50,503 nucleotides of DNA, taken from the NCBI RefSeq assembly GCF_007559425.1, contig NZ_VMHE01000017.1, positions 1 to 50,503 of the forward strand, read 5' to 3'. Both the position numbers and the translations under genes were made by a program. Shown here one piece after another: positions 38,189 through 50,436 of the stretch (within the stretch, counting starts at the first letter, position 1; each line of letters begins with the position of its first letter). The notes under the pieces were generated by a model that saw nothing but the letters and a program-made list of their open reading frames with translations, did not search any database and was not told where the DNA came from. This DNA is from Allobacillus salarius (lineage in GTDB: Bacteria; Bacillota; Bacilli; Bacillales; Alkalibacillaceae).

Positions 38189-38221
38189 ATGAACCACCGA
38201 TTGATGAAAGGATGCTTAATT

Positions 38222-39571
38222 TTGGATAATTTACAGGCATTATGGAAAGAAACTTTGACTGAAATTGAAAATAAAGTAAGTAAACCTAGTTTTGATACGT
38301 GGCTTAAATCGACTGAGGCAAAATCTGTTGAGGGCGATAAACTCGTCATCGCTGCTCCTAATGAATTTGCAAGAGATTGGCTAGAAAGCAGTTATGCGGG
38401 CTTAATCTCTGAATCGTTTAAACAAGTATCAGGCTCTCATTTGGAACCGAAATTCGTTATTCCAAATCGAAACAACATGGATGAATATAGTAAGCAACCC
38501 ATTAAAAAGTTCCCAAAAAACCAGACAAGAGAAATGAATGGCAAAACAATGCTTAATTCCAAATATACATTTGAGACCTTTGTGATCGGGTCAGGGAACC
38601 GATTTGCCCATGCGGCTTCTCTTGCCGTTGCAGAAGCGCCAGCAAAAGCTTACAACCCTTTATTCATCTATGGTGGTGTTGGACTAGGTAAAACACACTT
38701 AATGCATGCGATCGGCCATTATGTAAGAGAACATAATCCAGATGCTAAGGTCGTCTATCTATCCAGTGAAAAATTTACGAATGAATTCATCAACTCTATT
38801 CGAGACAACAAAACGATTGATTTTCGAAACAAATATCGAAGTGTAGATATATTATTAATTGATGATATTCAGTTCTTGGCAGGAAAAGAACAAACGCAAG
38901 AAGAATTTTTCCATACGTTTAATGCGTTGCATGAGGAAAACAAACAAATTATCATTTCCAGTGATCGGCCTCCAAAAGAGATACCGACATTGGAAGATCG
39001 ACTTCGATCACGTTTTGAATGGGGATTAATTACAGATATTACCCCACCTGACCTAGAAACGAGGATTGCGATTCTACGGAAAAAAGCGAAAGCAGACGGA
39101 TTGGAGATCCCGAATGAAGTCATGCTTTACATAGCTAACCAAATCGATACGAACATTAGAGAATTGGAAGGTGCGTTAATACGTGTCGTCGCCTACTCTT
39201 CTCTTGTAAATGAAGATATCGATGCTTCGTTAGCTGCAAATGCACTGAAAGATATTATTCCTAGCTCCCGACCAAGGAAAATTACGATTAAAGGGATACA
39301 GCAGATTATCGGTAATCGATTCAATGTACCAATTGAAGATTTCGCTGCTAAAAAACGGACAAAATCAGTAGCTTTCCCACGTCAAATCGCTATGTATTTA
39401 TCTAGGGAGATGACTGATTTCTCATTGCCGAAAATCGGTGAAGAGTTTGGGGGACGAGATCATACAACCGTCATTCATGCTCATGAAAAAATAGCTAAAA
39501 TGTTAGCCGATGATATTCAATTACAGAAAGAGATTGATGAATTAACAGAAATCATAAAGTCTGAAGCATAA
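38222..39571 (+). CDS. dnaA: Chromosomal replication initiator DnaA
   Basis: DnaA binds the 9-mer boxes, melts oriC and recruits the helicase loader. I use the TTG start giving [12 protein letters not shown] (449 residues; B. subtilis has 446), with AAAGGATG upstream. In-frame ATG codons up to 38189 lack family similarity. Domain I (1-80) and a short linker (about 85-110) lead to AAA+ domain III with Walker A GGVGLGKT (151-158) and Walker B LLIDDIQF (211-218). Domain IV carries the box-reading motif [11 protein letters not shown]. Confidence 0.98.
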   Translation: MDNLQALWKETLTEIENKVSKPSFDTWLKSTEAKSVEGDKLVIAAPNEFARDWLESSYAGLISESFKQVSGSHLEPKFVIPNRNNMDEYSKQPIKKFPKNQTREMNGKTMLNSKYTFETFVIGSGNRFAHAASLAVAEAPAKAYNPLFIYGGVGLGKTHLMHAIGHYVREHNPDAKVVYLSSEKFTNEFINSIRDNKTIDFRNKYRSVDILLIDDIQFLAGKEQTQEEFFHTFNALHEENKQIIISSDRPPKEIPTLEDRLRSRFEWGLITDITPPDLETRIAILRKKAKADGLEIPNEVMLYIANQIDTNIRELEGALIRVVAYSSLVNEDIDASLAANALKDIIPSSRPRKITIKGIQQIIGNRFNVPIEDFAAKKRTKSVAFPRQIAMYLSREMTDFSLPKIGEEFGGRDHTTVIHAHEKIAKMLADDIQLQKEIDELTEIIKSEA

Positions 39572-39617
39572 ATTGACTTGTGAACAGTGTGAATATCTCT
39601 GCACAGTTGTTTACACT

Positions 39618-39740
39618 TTATGCACATGTGGATAACTTAAGTTCTCAACGTAACCACTGACTTATCCACAAATCCACAGGCCCTATTACTATGATTACTG
39701 TTTTATTCTTAAAACAAATAAATATGACAAATCATTCTCA
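39618..39740. other. oriC: oriC, downstream DnaA boxes and unwinding region (incC type)
   Basis: Between dnaA and dnaN stand TTATGCACA (39618), a perfect inverted box (39627-39635), a perfect TTATCCACA (39662) and AAATCCACA (39670). After a GGCCC clamp come the steps TAT-TAC-TAT-GAT-TAC-TGT from 39684. These resemble the DnaA-trio repeats that guide DnaA onto single-stranded DNA. An AT-rich tract to 39740 would be the unwinding element. Confidence 0.88.
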
Positions 39741-39750
39741 GGAGGTTCCT

Positions 39751-40893
39751 ATGAAATTAATCATTGAACGTAATCAACTCATGAACAGTATCCAACACGT
39801 AATGAAAGCCATCTCATCTAGACCTACCATTGCGATTTTGTCGGGTATTAAATTAGAAGCTCAACAAGACTATGTAAAATTAACTGGTAGTGATTCAGAT
39901 ATTACTATTGAATCTACTATTCCTCGCGAAGAAGACGGAATGATCAACATTCATGATGTCCAACCGGGTACCGTTATTTTGCAAGCCAAATTCGTATCGG
40001 AAATTGTTCGTAAGTTACCAGGTGATCAGGTAGAAATTGAATCCGATGATGAATTGAACGTCACCATCCGTTCTGGCGCAGCAGAATTTAAATTAAATGG
40101 ACAAGATGCAGAAGAATATCCACAACCTGCATTATTGACGACAGACAACCAATTCGAGATTCAAGCAGACGTATTTAAAAACTTGATTCGTCAAACGAAC
40201 TTCGCGGTTTCGACACAAGAGACACGTCCGATTCTTACAGGTGTTCATTTCATCTTAGAAGACGGTGTATTTGAATTAGTCGCTACAGACAGTCACCGTT
40301 TAGCTTCACGCAAGATTAATTTGAACGATGATGCACAAAATATATCTTTCAGAAATATTGTTGTACCTGGAAAGAGTCTTTCTGAACTGAATAAGATTTT
40401 GGATGATCATCAAGAAAAAGTGTACGTTAGTGTTTCAGACAATCAAATTCTCTTTAAAACAGCGAACGTTAATTTCCTCTCTCGTCTTTTGGATGGAAAT
40501 TACCCAGAAACATCTCGTTTGATTCCGGAACAAAGCAAAACGACGGTTTCTATTAAATCCCGTGAGTTGATGCAGACCATTGACCGTGCGAGTCTATTGG
40601 CTCAAGATAATCGAAACAATATCGTGAAACTAGCGACAATGCCGAATCAATTACAAATTACGAGTCATTCACCAGAAATTGGAACAGCTGAAGAAAAAGT
40701 TGAGACGATGAGTATCGAAGGAGAAGATTTAAAGATATCTTTTAATGCGAAGTATATGATTGATGCACTCCGAGCGATTGATTCTGAGGAGATTGAGATT
40801 GCCTTTACAGGAGCGATGCGACCATTTATCCTTCGTCCACAGAATGAAGAGGAATCCATCTTGCAATTGATCACACCAGTTAGAACGTATTAA
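39751..40893 (+). CDS. dnaN: DNA polymerase III beta subunit (sliding clamp)
   Basis: DnaN is the ring-shaped processivity clamp of the replisome. The start is the ATG preceded by AGGAGG, giving MKLIIERNQLMNSIQHVMKA (380 residues; family about 378). The open frame extends 20 codons upstream without a site. Three clamp domains are recognisable, with the hydrophobic binding-pocket region and the conserved C-terminal LITPVRTY. A terminator follows, so yaaA and recF have separate transcription, at least in part. Confidence 0.98.
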   Translation: MKLIIERNQLMNSIQHVMKAISSRPTIAILSGIKLEAQQDYVKLTGSDSDITIESTIPREEDGMINIHDVQPGTVILQAKFVSEIVRKLPGDQVEIESDDELNVTIRSGAAEFKLNGQDAEEYPQPALLTTDNQFEIQADVFKNLIRQTNFAVSTQETRPILTGVHFILEDGVFELVATDSHRLASRKINLNDDAQNISFRNIVVPGKSLSELNKILDDHQEKVYVSVSDNQILFKTANVNFLSRLLDGNYPETSRLIPEQSKTTVSIKSRELMQTIDRASLLAQDNRNNIVKLATMPNQLQITSHSPEIGTAEEKVETMSIEGEDLKISFNAKYMIDALRAIDSEEIEIAFTGAMRPFILRPQNEEESILQLITPVRTY

Positions 40894-40910
40894 TGCAAAA
40901 AAATAATGAC

Positions 40911-40948
40911 AACCAGCCTGGGAAAGACGCTTTTCTTGGCTGGTTTTT
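40911..40948 (+). terminator. Terminator of dnaN
   Basis: Hairpin AACCAGCC...GGCTGGTT with additional inner pairing AAAGA / TCTTT is followed by a T run. Confidence 0.85.
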
Positions 40949-41119
40949 ATATCGATTCTATTTTTAAGAATATTTAGCCGGAAAATGTTATTGATACAGT
41001 CGATCGAATTACTGAATGGAATATCAGAAAATCAAGACAATACGATTAATTTCCTTTTCCTCCTTATTTTTAGTAAAATAAAGGGATAAGCATGTTGCTG
41101 AATAAAGGAAGTGAAAACA

Positions 41120-41344
41120 GTGGCTGAACCAATAGAAATAACGACCGATCAAATTACTTTAGGGCAGTTCCTTAAGTTAGCCAATATCGTTGAATCTGGT
41201 GGGATGGTTAAATTATTTCTAAAAGAATTTGCCGTATACATCAATGATGAACAAGATCAGCGCCGCGGAAGAAAATTAAAGCCCGGTGACCTGGTTGAAA
41301 TACAAGGCGTTGGATCCTATAAAGTCGTCCAATCCAGCGAATAA
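41120..41344 (+). CDS. yaaA: S4-domain RNA-binding protein YaaA (RlbA)
   Basis: This small S4-like RNA-binding protein is linked in Bacillus to 50S subunit assembly. I place the start at the GTG giving [21 protein letters not shown] (74 residues; family about 71), ten bases after AAGGA. An earlier in-frame GTG at 41111 touches the site. The S4 pattern [31 protein letters not shown] is clear. It lies 17 bp before recF. Confidence 0.95.
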   Translation: MAEPIEITTDQITLGQFLKLANIVESGGMVKLFLKEFAVYINDEQDQRRGRKLKPGDLVEIQGVGSYKVVQSSE

Positions 41345-41361
41345 TTCAAGGAGCTTCAACC

Positions 41362-42480
41362 ATGTACATTGAGGAATTATCTTTAGTCAATTACCGGAAT
41401 TACGATCGCTTAAAGGTGCAATTCGACCATAAGGTCAATGTGATTTTAGGTGAAAATGCTCAAGGAAAAACAAATTTAATGGAAGCCATCTATGTTCTTG
41501 GATTTACAAAGTCCCACCGAACGCCAAGGGATAAAGAATTAATCCAATGGGACGCGGAGTATGGTAAAATAAAGGGAAGGGTTTTTAAGAAGAATCGTTC
41601 CCTTCCTCTTGAGGTTATTTTTTCGTCAAAAGGAAAAAAAGCGAAGTTCAACCATATCGAACAAAAACGATTGAGTGATTACATCGGTTCTTTGAATATT
41701 GTCATGTTTGCACCGGAGGATTTGAATCTTGTAAAAGGCAGCCCTCAAGAAAGACGTCGTTTCATTGATATGGAAATCGGTCAAATTGAACCGATTTATA
41801 TTTATCATTTAAACCAATATCAAAAAATATTAAAACAACGAAATGCGTTATTAAAAGATTTGCAGAGAAGACGGACACAAGATACGACAATGCTGCAAAT
41901 TTATACGGAGCAATTGGCAGAGCACGGAGCAGCCATCTTATTTCGACGTTTTCGTTTCTTGAAAAAATTACGGGAATGGGCCGTGCCGATTCACCTTCAA
42001 ATTAGCAGAGATCAAGAGAATCTTAAAATAGATTACGTATCGAAGGTTGATGTATCAGAATCTATGGATATGGAGAAAATGAAAGATACATATCTAACGG
42101 AATATAATCGCAAAGAAGAAAGTGAAATTGAGCGTGGTACGACGTTATACGGACCACATCGAGATGATTTAGTTTTCACGGTAAATGATCGGAACGTGCA
42201 ACACTTTGGTTCTCAAGGACAACAGCGGACGACGGCTTTATCGTTAAAGCTTGCCGAAATTGAGTTGATTTATCATGAGGTTGGTGATTATCCAGTGCTA
42301 CTACTGGATGATGTGTTAAGTGAATTGGATGATTACCGACAATCCCACTTACTCAATGCGATACAAGGGAAAGTCCAAACATTCGTTACGACAACGAATA
42401 TCGATGGAATCGCACATGATACGATTCGTGAAGCGGAAATTTTTACAATCCATGAAGGAAAGCTAGTTGAGACCGAATGA
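41362..42480 (+). CDS. recF: DNA replication and repair protein RecF
   Basis: RecF is an SMC-like ABC ATPase that helps load RecA at gaps and aids replication restart. The 372-residue protein has Walker [11 protein letters not shown] (30-39), a signature motif [16 protein letters not shown] (about 290) and Walker [20 protein letters not shown] precedes the ATG. Order dnaN-yaaA-recF-remB-gyrB is that of B. subtilis. Confidence 0.98.
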   Translation: MYIEELSLVNYRNYDRLKVQFDHKVNVILGENAQGKTNLMEAIYVLGFTKSHRTPRDKELIQWDAEYGKIKGRVFKKNRSLPLEVIFSSKGKKAKFNHIEQKRLSDYIGSLNIVMFAPEDLNLVKGSPQERRRFIDMEIGQIEPIYIYHLNQYQKILKQRNALLKDLQRRRTQDTTMLQIYTEQLAEHGAAILFRRFRFLKKLREWAVPIHLQISRDQENLKIDYVSKVDVSESMDMEKMKDTYLTEYNRKEESEIERGTTLYGPHRDDLVFTVNDRNVQHFGSQGQQRTTALSLKLAEIELIYHEVGDYPVLLLDDVLSELDDYRQSHLLNAIQGKVQTFVTTTNIDGIAHDTIREAEIFTIHEGKLVETE

Positions 42481-42524
42481 CTGAAACAGTTAGTAGGTCG
42501 ACAGTTTGAGAGGGGAATTTATCT

Positions 42525-44767
<2,243 letters not shown>

Positions 44768-44776
44768 CGAGTGATT

Positions 44777-44923
44777 AAAGCCGTTCGAATAAAAGTTTAC
44801 GGTGGGGTAACTTGCGCAGAGGTGTTGGTCTTTCATTGATTGACCTACCTCTCCGCCTCTCTCCCCTCTCCATGATTTAAAAGGAATCATGCCATGTTAG
44901 AAGCTTTTATTCGGACTGGCTTT
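44777..44923 (+). other. Structured inverted-repeat leader between gyrB and gyrA
   Basis: An outer pair AAAGCCGTTCGAATAAAAG / CTTTTATTCGGACTGGCTTT (one gap, one mismatch) encloses two inner hairpins, AGAGGT..GGTC...GACC..ACCTCT (44819-44852) and CATGATT / AATCATG (44871-44890). In RNA this is a three-way-junction-like fold ending 10 nt before the gyrA Shine-Dalgarno sequence. It could be a regulatory leader or a small palindromic repeat insertion; I do not recognise it. Confidence 0.6.
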
Positions 44924-44948
44924 TGACTCATTCAAGGAGGAGTTATCG

Positions 44949-47495
44949 TTGGATCAAGAACGTCCAAGAGTTCAAGAAATTAATTTAAGTGATGAGATGA
45001 GAACATCTTTTTTAGATTATGCGATGAGTGTTATCGTCTCTCGTGCATTGCCTGATGTCCGGGATGGTTTGAAACCTGTACATAGAAGAATTTTATATGC
45101 TATGCATGATTTAGGAATGCATGCAGATAAATCTTATAAAAAGTCTGCCCGTATTGTCGGTGAGGTAATCGGTAAGTATCACCCACACGGAGATTCTGCC
45201 GTATATGATGCAATGGTCCGTATGGCACAAGACTTTAACTATCGCTACACATTAGTAAATGGACACGGAAACTTTGGTTCAGTCGATGGTGACGCTGCTG
45301 CGGCAATGCGTTATACAGAAGCTAAAATGTCCAAAATTTCGATGGAACTATTGAGAGACATCAATAAAAATACGATTGATTATGTGGATAACTATGATGG
45401 CGCTGAACGCGAACCAGTCGTATTGCCAGCTCGTTTCCCGAATCTGCTTGTCAACGGGGCATCAGGAATTGCAGTCGGAATGGCAACAAACATCCCGCCT
45501 CACCAGCTTGGTGAAGTAATCGATGCCGTATTGGCAATCAGTAGAAACCCAGAAATCACGATTGAAGAATTGATGGAAAATCATATCTACGGACCGGACT
45601 TCCCGACAGGCGGAGAAATTCTAGGTCGAAGTGGTATCCGACAAGCGTTTCAAACAGGAAAAGGTTCAATAACAATCCGATCAAAAGCAGATATTGATGA
45701 AGTTAACGGCAAACCGAGAATTATCGTTAGTGAAATTCCTTTCCAAGTGAACAAAGCTAGATTAATTGAAAAAATTGCTGAGCTTGTCCGTGACAAGAAG
45801 CTTGAAGGGATTACCGATTTGCGTGATGAGTCGGACCGTGATGGTATGCGTATTGTGATGGAACTGCGTCGCGATGCGAATGCCAATGTCGTATTAAATA
45901 ATCTTTATAAGCAAACCGCTATGCAAACAAGCTTTGGAATCAACATGCTCTCCCTTGTGAACGGGGAACCAAAAGTAATGAATTTAAAACAAACACTTGA
46001 GTACTACTTAGAACACCAGCGTGAAATTATTACACGTCGTACTCAATATGAATTAGATAAAGCACAAGCACGTGCTCACATTTTAGAAGGTCTTCGCGTT
46101 GCATTGGATCATTTGGACGCTGTTATCGAATTAATCCGGAAATCTCAAACAGCAGATATTGCAAGAGAAGGATTAATGGAACAATACGGCTTATCCGAAA
46201 AGCAAGCGCAAGCTATTTTAGATATGCGTTTACAACGTTTAACTGGTCTTGAACGTGAAAAGATTGAAAATGAATACAATGAAATTATGGCATTGATCGC
46301 AGAATTAAAAGCTATTTTAGCAGATGATGAGAAAGTTTTAGAAATCATCCGCGAAGAGCTTACAGCGATCAAAGAACAGTTTAACGATGAGCGCCGAACA
46401 GAAATTGTTATCGGTGGAACAGACTTTATCGAGGATGAAGATTTGATTCCGGAAGAGACAATTGTCATTACACTCACTCACCATGGCTATATCAAACGTT
46501 TACCACTTACGACGTATCGCTCCCAGAATCGTGGAGGTCGAGGTATTCAAGGCATGGGAACAAATGAGGATGACTTCGTGGAACATTTATTATCTACTTC
46601 TACGCATGATACGTTGCTGTTCTTTACGAACAAAGGAAAAGTATACCGAGCGAAAGGTTATGAAATTCCTGAGTTCAGCCGTACAGCGAAAGGGCTTCCT
46701 CTTGTAAACGTGCTTGAAGTTGAACAAGATGAATGGATCAATGCTGTCATTCCAGTTAAAGAATACGATGAAGCATCCTCTCTATTCTTTACAACGAAAA
46801 ATGGCTTGTCTAAACGGACTATGTTGAATCAGTACAAAAACATCCGTCGAGGCGGTCTACGTGCGATAAATTTACGTGAAGATGATGAATTGATCTCTGT
46901 CCGATTAACGGACGGCGAGCAACATATCATTATCGGAACGAAAAATGGCTTGGCGATTCGTTTCCATGAAACCGATGTTCGGACAATGGGACGGACGGCA
47001 ACGGGTGTGAAAGGAATCACCTTGAGAGAAGACGATGAAGTCGTATCCATGGAAATTCTACATGAAGGTAGCGAGGTACTGACCGTTACATCAAAAGGCT
47101 TTGGTAAACGAACGCCTGAAGATGAATATCGTCTACAAAACCGTGGCGGTAGAGGAATACTCACTTGTAGATTAAACGATCGAAACGGTCATGTTTCAGC
47201 TGTTAAACCTGTATTTGGTGAAGAAGATTTAATGATTATTACTGAAACGGGTGTACTCATTCGTATGGGCTCAGAAACAATTTCTCAGACGAGCCGAAAC
47301 ACACAAGGTGTCCGTTTGATCCGTTTAGGTGATGAAGAAGCTGTAGCTACCGTTGCATTAGTCGAGAAAGAAGAAGTTGAAGAAGAGTTGGAAGAAGAAA
47401 TTGATGAAGCTGTGGAAGAGAAAGAAGAACAGCTAGTCGATGAAATTGAAGAAGTTGTCGAGGACGATGGTGACCATTCAGGAGAAGAAAATTAA
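44949..47495 (+). CDS. gyrA: DNA gyrase subunit A
   Basis: GyrA is the DNA-cleaving subunit of gyrase. The start is TTG after AAGGAGGAG. The 848-residue protein has the catalytic tyrosine Tyr122 in MRYTEAKM and the quinolone-pocket residues Ser83 and Asp87 in the sensitive-type state. The GyrA box QNRGGRG and six-bladed C-terminal domain follow. The last 45 residues form a long acidic tail of Glu/Asp repeats, somewhat longer than in B. subtilis (821 residues in total). Such tails modulate supercoiling. The HD-GYP-like gene follows 16 bp downstream. Confidence 0.98.
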   Translation: MDQERPRVQEINLSDEMRTSFLDYAMSVIVSRALPDVRDGLKPVHRRILYAMHDLGMHADKSYKKSARIVGEVIGKYHPHGDSAVYDAMVRMAQDFNYRYTLVNGHGNFGSVDGDAAAAMRYTEAKMSKISMELLRDINKNTIDYVDNYDGAEREPVVLPARFPNLLVNGASGIAVGMATNIPPHQLGEVIDAVLAISRNPEITIEELMENHIYGPDFPTGGEILGRSGIRQAFQTGKGSITIRSKADIDEVNGKPRIIVSEIPFQVNKARLIEKIAELVRDKKLEGITDLRDESDRDGMRIVMELRRDANANVVLNNLYKQTAMQTSFGINMLSLVNGEPKVMNLKQTLEYYLEHQREIITRRTQYELDKAQARAHILEGLRVALDHLDAVIELIRKSQTADIAREGLMEQYGLSEKQAQAILDMRLQRLTGLEREKIENEYNEIMALIAELKAILADDEKVLEIIREELTAIKEQFNDERRTEIVIGGTDFIEDEDLIPEETIVITLTHHGYIKRLPLTTYRSQNRGGRGIQGMGTNEDDFVEHLLSTSTHDTLLFFTNKGKVYRAKGYEIPEFSRTAKGLPLVNVLEVEQDEWINAVIPVKEYDEASSLFFTTKNGLSKRTMLNQYKNIRRGGLRAINLREDDELISVRLTDGEQHIIIGTKNGLAIRFHETDVRTMGRTATGVKGITLREDDEVVSMEILHEGSEVLTVTSKGFGKRTPEDEYRLQNRGGRGILTCRLNDRNGHVSAVKPVFGEEDLMIITETGVLIRMGSETISQTSRNTQGVRLIRLGDEEAVATVALVEKEEVEEELEEEIDEAVEEKEEQLVDEIEEVVEDDGDHSGEEN

Positions 47496-47511
47496 AGTGA
47501 GGTGAATCCTC

Positions 47512-48618
47512 GTGAAAGTTCACCCAGACCAACTGATGCCCGGTTGTCTCTTGACGAAGGATGTGATTGGCAATGCCATTCACCCACTTATTCCGAGGAA
47601 TACGGTAATTGAACCGATTCATATTCAAGTATTACAAACATTTAAGATTCAAGTCGTTGACGTTGCACCTCGTTTGGTCAACGGAGATGTTTTTCACGTT
47701 GAAAAGCGAGTCCAACCAGTTGAAGATAAAAAGAAAAATGAAGAGAATAATCAAGTGAACTGGACCTTTTATGATCATTATACAAACGCTGTGAAGGTTA
47801 CCAAATCGATTTGCGAAGATTTAATGCGTACGAATCGATTAGATATTCAGCGGGTCCGAAAGTTGATTATTCCTTTGATGAAACAGGCTGTAAAGCAACC
47901 AAATTTATTTTTAGAGCTATATCAATATGGTGATAAACAACAATATATTTATCACCATATGGTATCAATCGCTTTGTTGGCAGCTAGTTTAGCGAAGAAA
48001 TTAAACTATAACGAAGGCGACCGTTTAAAAATTTCGTTAGCAGCTTATTTAAGCGATCTAGGTATGATATCTGAACAACATACAATTTATTTACAAGAAC
48101 GAGAGTTGACCGAGAAAGAAATCGAGAACATACGCACGCACCCTGTTCTTTCTTATCGACTAATTGAGGATAAGTCATCCATTAGCAAGGATGTGAAAAT
48201 AGCTGTCTTACAGCATCATGAACGAATGGATGGTTCCGGCTATCCATTGGGTGTTAAAGCAGAAAAGATTCATCCGTTTGCTAAGGTGATTGGTGTCATT
48301 GATACGTACCACGCGATGACGTCTGAACGAGCGTATCGGGAGAAGCAATCGATCTTTAATGTCATTGAAGAACTATTGCAACGACAAGCGGGAAAATTAG
48401 ACGTGCCAACGATCGAAGCGTTAATTCAAAACTATTTGACTCCGCAAGTCGGCACACGCGTGAAACTATCAAATGAACAAATTGGCACGGTCGTCTTTGT
48501 GGATGAGTCCTATCCCGCCCATCCTTTTGTTCAATTGGAAGATGCGAGTGAAAAGATTATTAATTTAAAAGAGCAACATCTACACATCGAGGAATTTTTA
48601 TTAGATCATGAGGCTTGA
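47512..48618 (+). CDS. HD-GYP-like protein with altered HD motif
   Basis: This 368-residue protein has an N-terminal domain typical of HD-GYP proteins (MKVHPDQLMPGCLLTKDV) and an HD-GYP domain (about 145-330) that in the family hydrolyses cyclic-di-GMP. HHERMDGSGYP (235-245) and DTYHAMTSERAYR (264-276) are well preserved. At the place of the HD dyad the sequence is YLSDLGM (Ser181-Asp182) rather than HDIGK, so one metal ligand and the following lysine are missing. His210 is present. It may be a non-catalytic binder or have shifted chemistry. GTG start, GAGGTG site; cotranscription with gyrA is likely. Confidence 0.88.
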   Translation: MKVHPDQLMPGCLLTKDVIGNAIHPLIPRNTVIEPIHIQVLQTFKIQVVDVAPRLVNGDVFHVEKRVQPVEDKKKNEENNQVNWTFYDHYTNAVKVTKSICEDLMRTNRLDIQRVRKLIIPLMKQAVKQPNLFLELYQYGDKQQYIYHHMVSIALLAASLAKKLNYNEGDRLKISLAAYLSDLGMISEQHTIYLQERELTEKEIENIRTHPVLSYRLIEDKSSISKDVKIAVLQHHERMDGSGYPLGVKAEKIHPFAKVIGVIDTYHAMTSERAYREKQSIFNVIEELLQRQAGKLDVPTIEALIQNYLTPQVGTRVKLSNEQIGTVVFVDESYPAHPFVQLEDASEKIINLKEQHLHIEEFLLDHEA

Positions 48619-48629
48619 TTAGGTAAGTC

Positions 48630-48673
48630 AACATCCTTTGAGTCTGAACTCGGGCTCTAAGGATGTTTTTTTA
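48630..48673 (+). terminator. Terminator of the gyrA transcription unit
   Basis: Hairpin AACATCCTT / AAGGATGTT with extra inner pairing is followed by seven T, shortly past the HD-GYP-like gene. Confidence 0.85.
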
Positions 48674-48826
48674 TTCATTTAGCTAGTACATAGAACAATA
48701 AAAATACTAAAAAAGTTAACAAATGATAATATTTTACCAATGTTTCATGACCTGAAATCATGTATAATAAGAAAGGTAATAATCGTATTACATAAAGAAA
48801 AGAACGTTATTTGGAGGAAAAAATAA

Positions 48827-50155
48827 ATGATTAAAACATATAAATCGTTAACAGCTATCGTAATGGCAACTGTTTTATTAATGGCTTCTTTTGTGATGAG
48901 TCCGTTAAAGATTCACGCTCAATTGGATAACTTAAGTGCAGAATCAGCCATATTGGTTGATGCCGAAACAGGAGATATCCTTTATGCGAAAAATGCGGAT
49001 GAGGCTTTGCCACCAGCAAGTATGACGAAAATAATGACCGAATATCTCGTTTTGGAAGCTATTGAAAAAGGCGACATTAGCTGGGATACACGTACAGAAA
49101 TCAGTGAACTTGCTTACTCTATTTCTGCAAACAATTCTTTTTCAGGTGTAGGCTTACGTTTGGATCATGAATATACAGTTAAGCAGCTTTATGAAGCAAT
49201 GGCAATCAATTCAGATAACGCAACGAGCATTGCTTTAGCTGAGTTAATCGCTGGCTCAGAAGGTGAGTTCGTCAAAATGATGAATCAGAAGGCTGACGAA
49301 ATGGGCTTGCCTGATGCTAAATTTGTGAACTCAACTGGCTTAGATAACAAAGATTTAAATGGAAAACATCCAGAAGGAACTGGAGCAGATGATACGAATT
49401 TAATGTCCGCGCGTTCAACAGCATTGCTTGCTTATCATCTTGTAAATGATTTTGAAGAAGCATTAGACATTTCAAGCATTCCAAGAAAAGAGTTTGAAGA
49501 CCAGGAAATGGTGAATTGGAACTGGATGCTTCCTGGAATGGATAGTCAAAACTTCGAACAATTTACGTACGAAGGTATGGATGGATTAAAAACAGGTTTT
49601 ACGGATTTGGCGGGTTATTCATTCGCTGGAACAGCCAAGCAGGATAACAACCGTTTAATCTCTGTAGTCATGCGTACAGACAGTATTGAAGAACGATTTA
49701 ATCAAACGGCGAAATTACTGGATTATGGATTTAACGACTTCAGTAAAGAAACATTATTCGAAGCAGGTCACCAAATTGAAGGTGAATCTACCATCCCTGT
49801 TTACCGCGGAAAACAAGATTCGGTTCAAGTAGAATCAGCTGAAGCCATTGAAAAAATGGTACGAAACGGCGATCAAGAAAATTATTCCGTCAGTTACGAA
49901 TTCGATGAAGAAATGTTGAAAGATGGAAAATTAATAGCTCCAGTTGAAAAAGGGACAGAAGTTGGACGTATGGTATTAACGTATTCTGGAGATCATGATT
50001 ACGGAAATATCGATACGGAAAAAGAAGAGTCATTCTCTGTTCCAGTTGTCACAAGTGAAGATGCTGAGCAATCAAACTGGTTTATCCGATTATTCCAAAC
50101 CATCGGTGACTTCTTTGTCAGTCTATTCAACAGCATTAAAGGGTTATTTTCATAA
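48827..50155 (+). CDS. dacA: D-alanyl-D-alanine carboxypeptidase DacA (PBP5)
   Basis: DacA is a low-molecular-weight penicillin-binding protein that trims the terminal D-Ala from peptidoglycan stems. The 442-residue precursor has a signal peptide (cleavage near Ala31). The active-site motifs are Ser65-x-x-Lys68 (SMTK), Ser129-Asp-Asn (SDN) and Lys255-Thr-Gly (KTG), followed by the C-terminal PBP5 domain. A terminal amphipathic helix (NWFIRLFQTIGDFFVSLF) anchors it to the membrane. TTGGAGG precedes the ATG. A TATAAT lies at 48763-48768, but its -35 is weak. Confidence 0.97.
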   Translation: MIKTYKSLTAIVMATVLLMASFVMSPLKIHAQLDNLSAESAILVDAETGDILYAKNADEALPPASMTKIMTEYLVLEAIEKGDISWDTRTEISELAYSISANNSFSGVGLRLDHEYTVKQLYEAMAINSDNATSIALAELIAGSEGEFVKMMNQKADEMGLPDAKFVNSTGLDNKDLNGKHPEGTGADDTNLMSARSTALLAYHLVNDFEEALDISSIPRKEFEDQEMVNWNWMLPGMDSQNFEQFTYEGMDGLKTGFTDLAGYSFAGTAKQDNNRLISVVMRTDSIEERFNQTAKLLDYGFNDFSKETLFEAGHQIEGESTIPVYRGKQDSVQVESAEAIEKMVRNGDQENYSVSYEFDEEMLKDGKLIAPVEKGTEVGRMVLTYSGDHDYGNIDTEKEESFSVPVVTSEDAEQSNWFIRLFQTIGDFFVSLFNSIKGLFS

Positions 50156-50199
50156 TAACTTGCAAAATGTGCATACTATCGATATATTAAAGTTAATAG

Positions 50200-50435
50200 T
50201 GAACTGAAAAGCTATGAAAGGAACTAGTAATAGTAAGCGTTTCTTAAGAGAGCTGGTGGATGCTGCGAACCAGTGAAACTCTGCTATGAATCCATCCTCG
50301 AGCTGATTGGCGAAAGCGATGCATAAGTCAATCCGGTCAAGCACCGTTAAAGCTTCCGAGTTGGGAGTAACTCTCCAACAAGGGTGGTAACGCGGGTATA
50401 CAGCTCGTCCCTTTACTTAGGGACGGGCTTTTTTT
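50200..50435 (+). promoter_or_regulatory. T-box riboswitch, probably serine (serS leader)
   Basis: A full T-box leader is present. Stem I carries AGAGAG and GGTGGATGCTGCGAACC, the specifier region GAA-TCC-ATCC has UCC (Ser) at 50291-50293, and the T-box sequence AAGGGTGGTAACGCGG lies at 50380-50395. The terminator CGTCCC / GGGACG followed by T closes it. Uncharged tRNA-Ser would stabilise the antiterminator. The position after dacA agrees with serS in B. subtilis; the regulated gene lies outside the window. Confidence 0.93.
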
Positions 50436-50436
50436 A

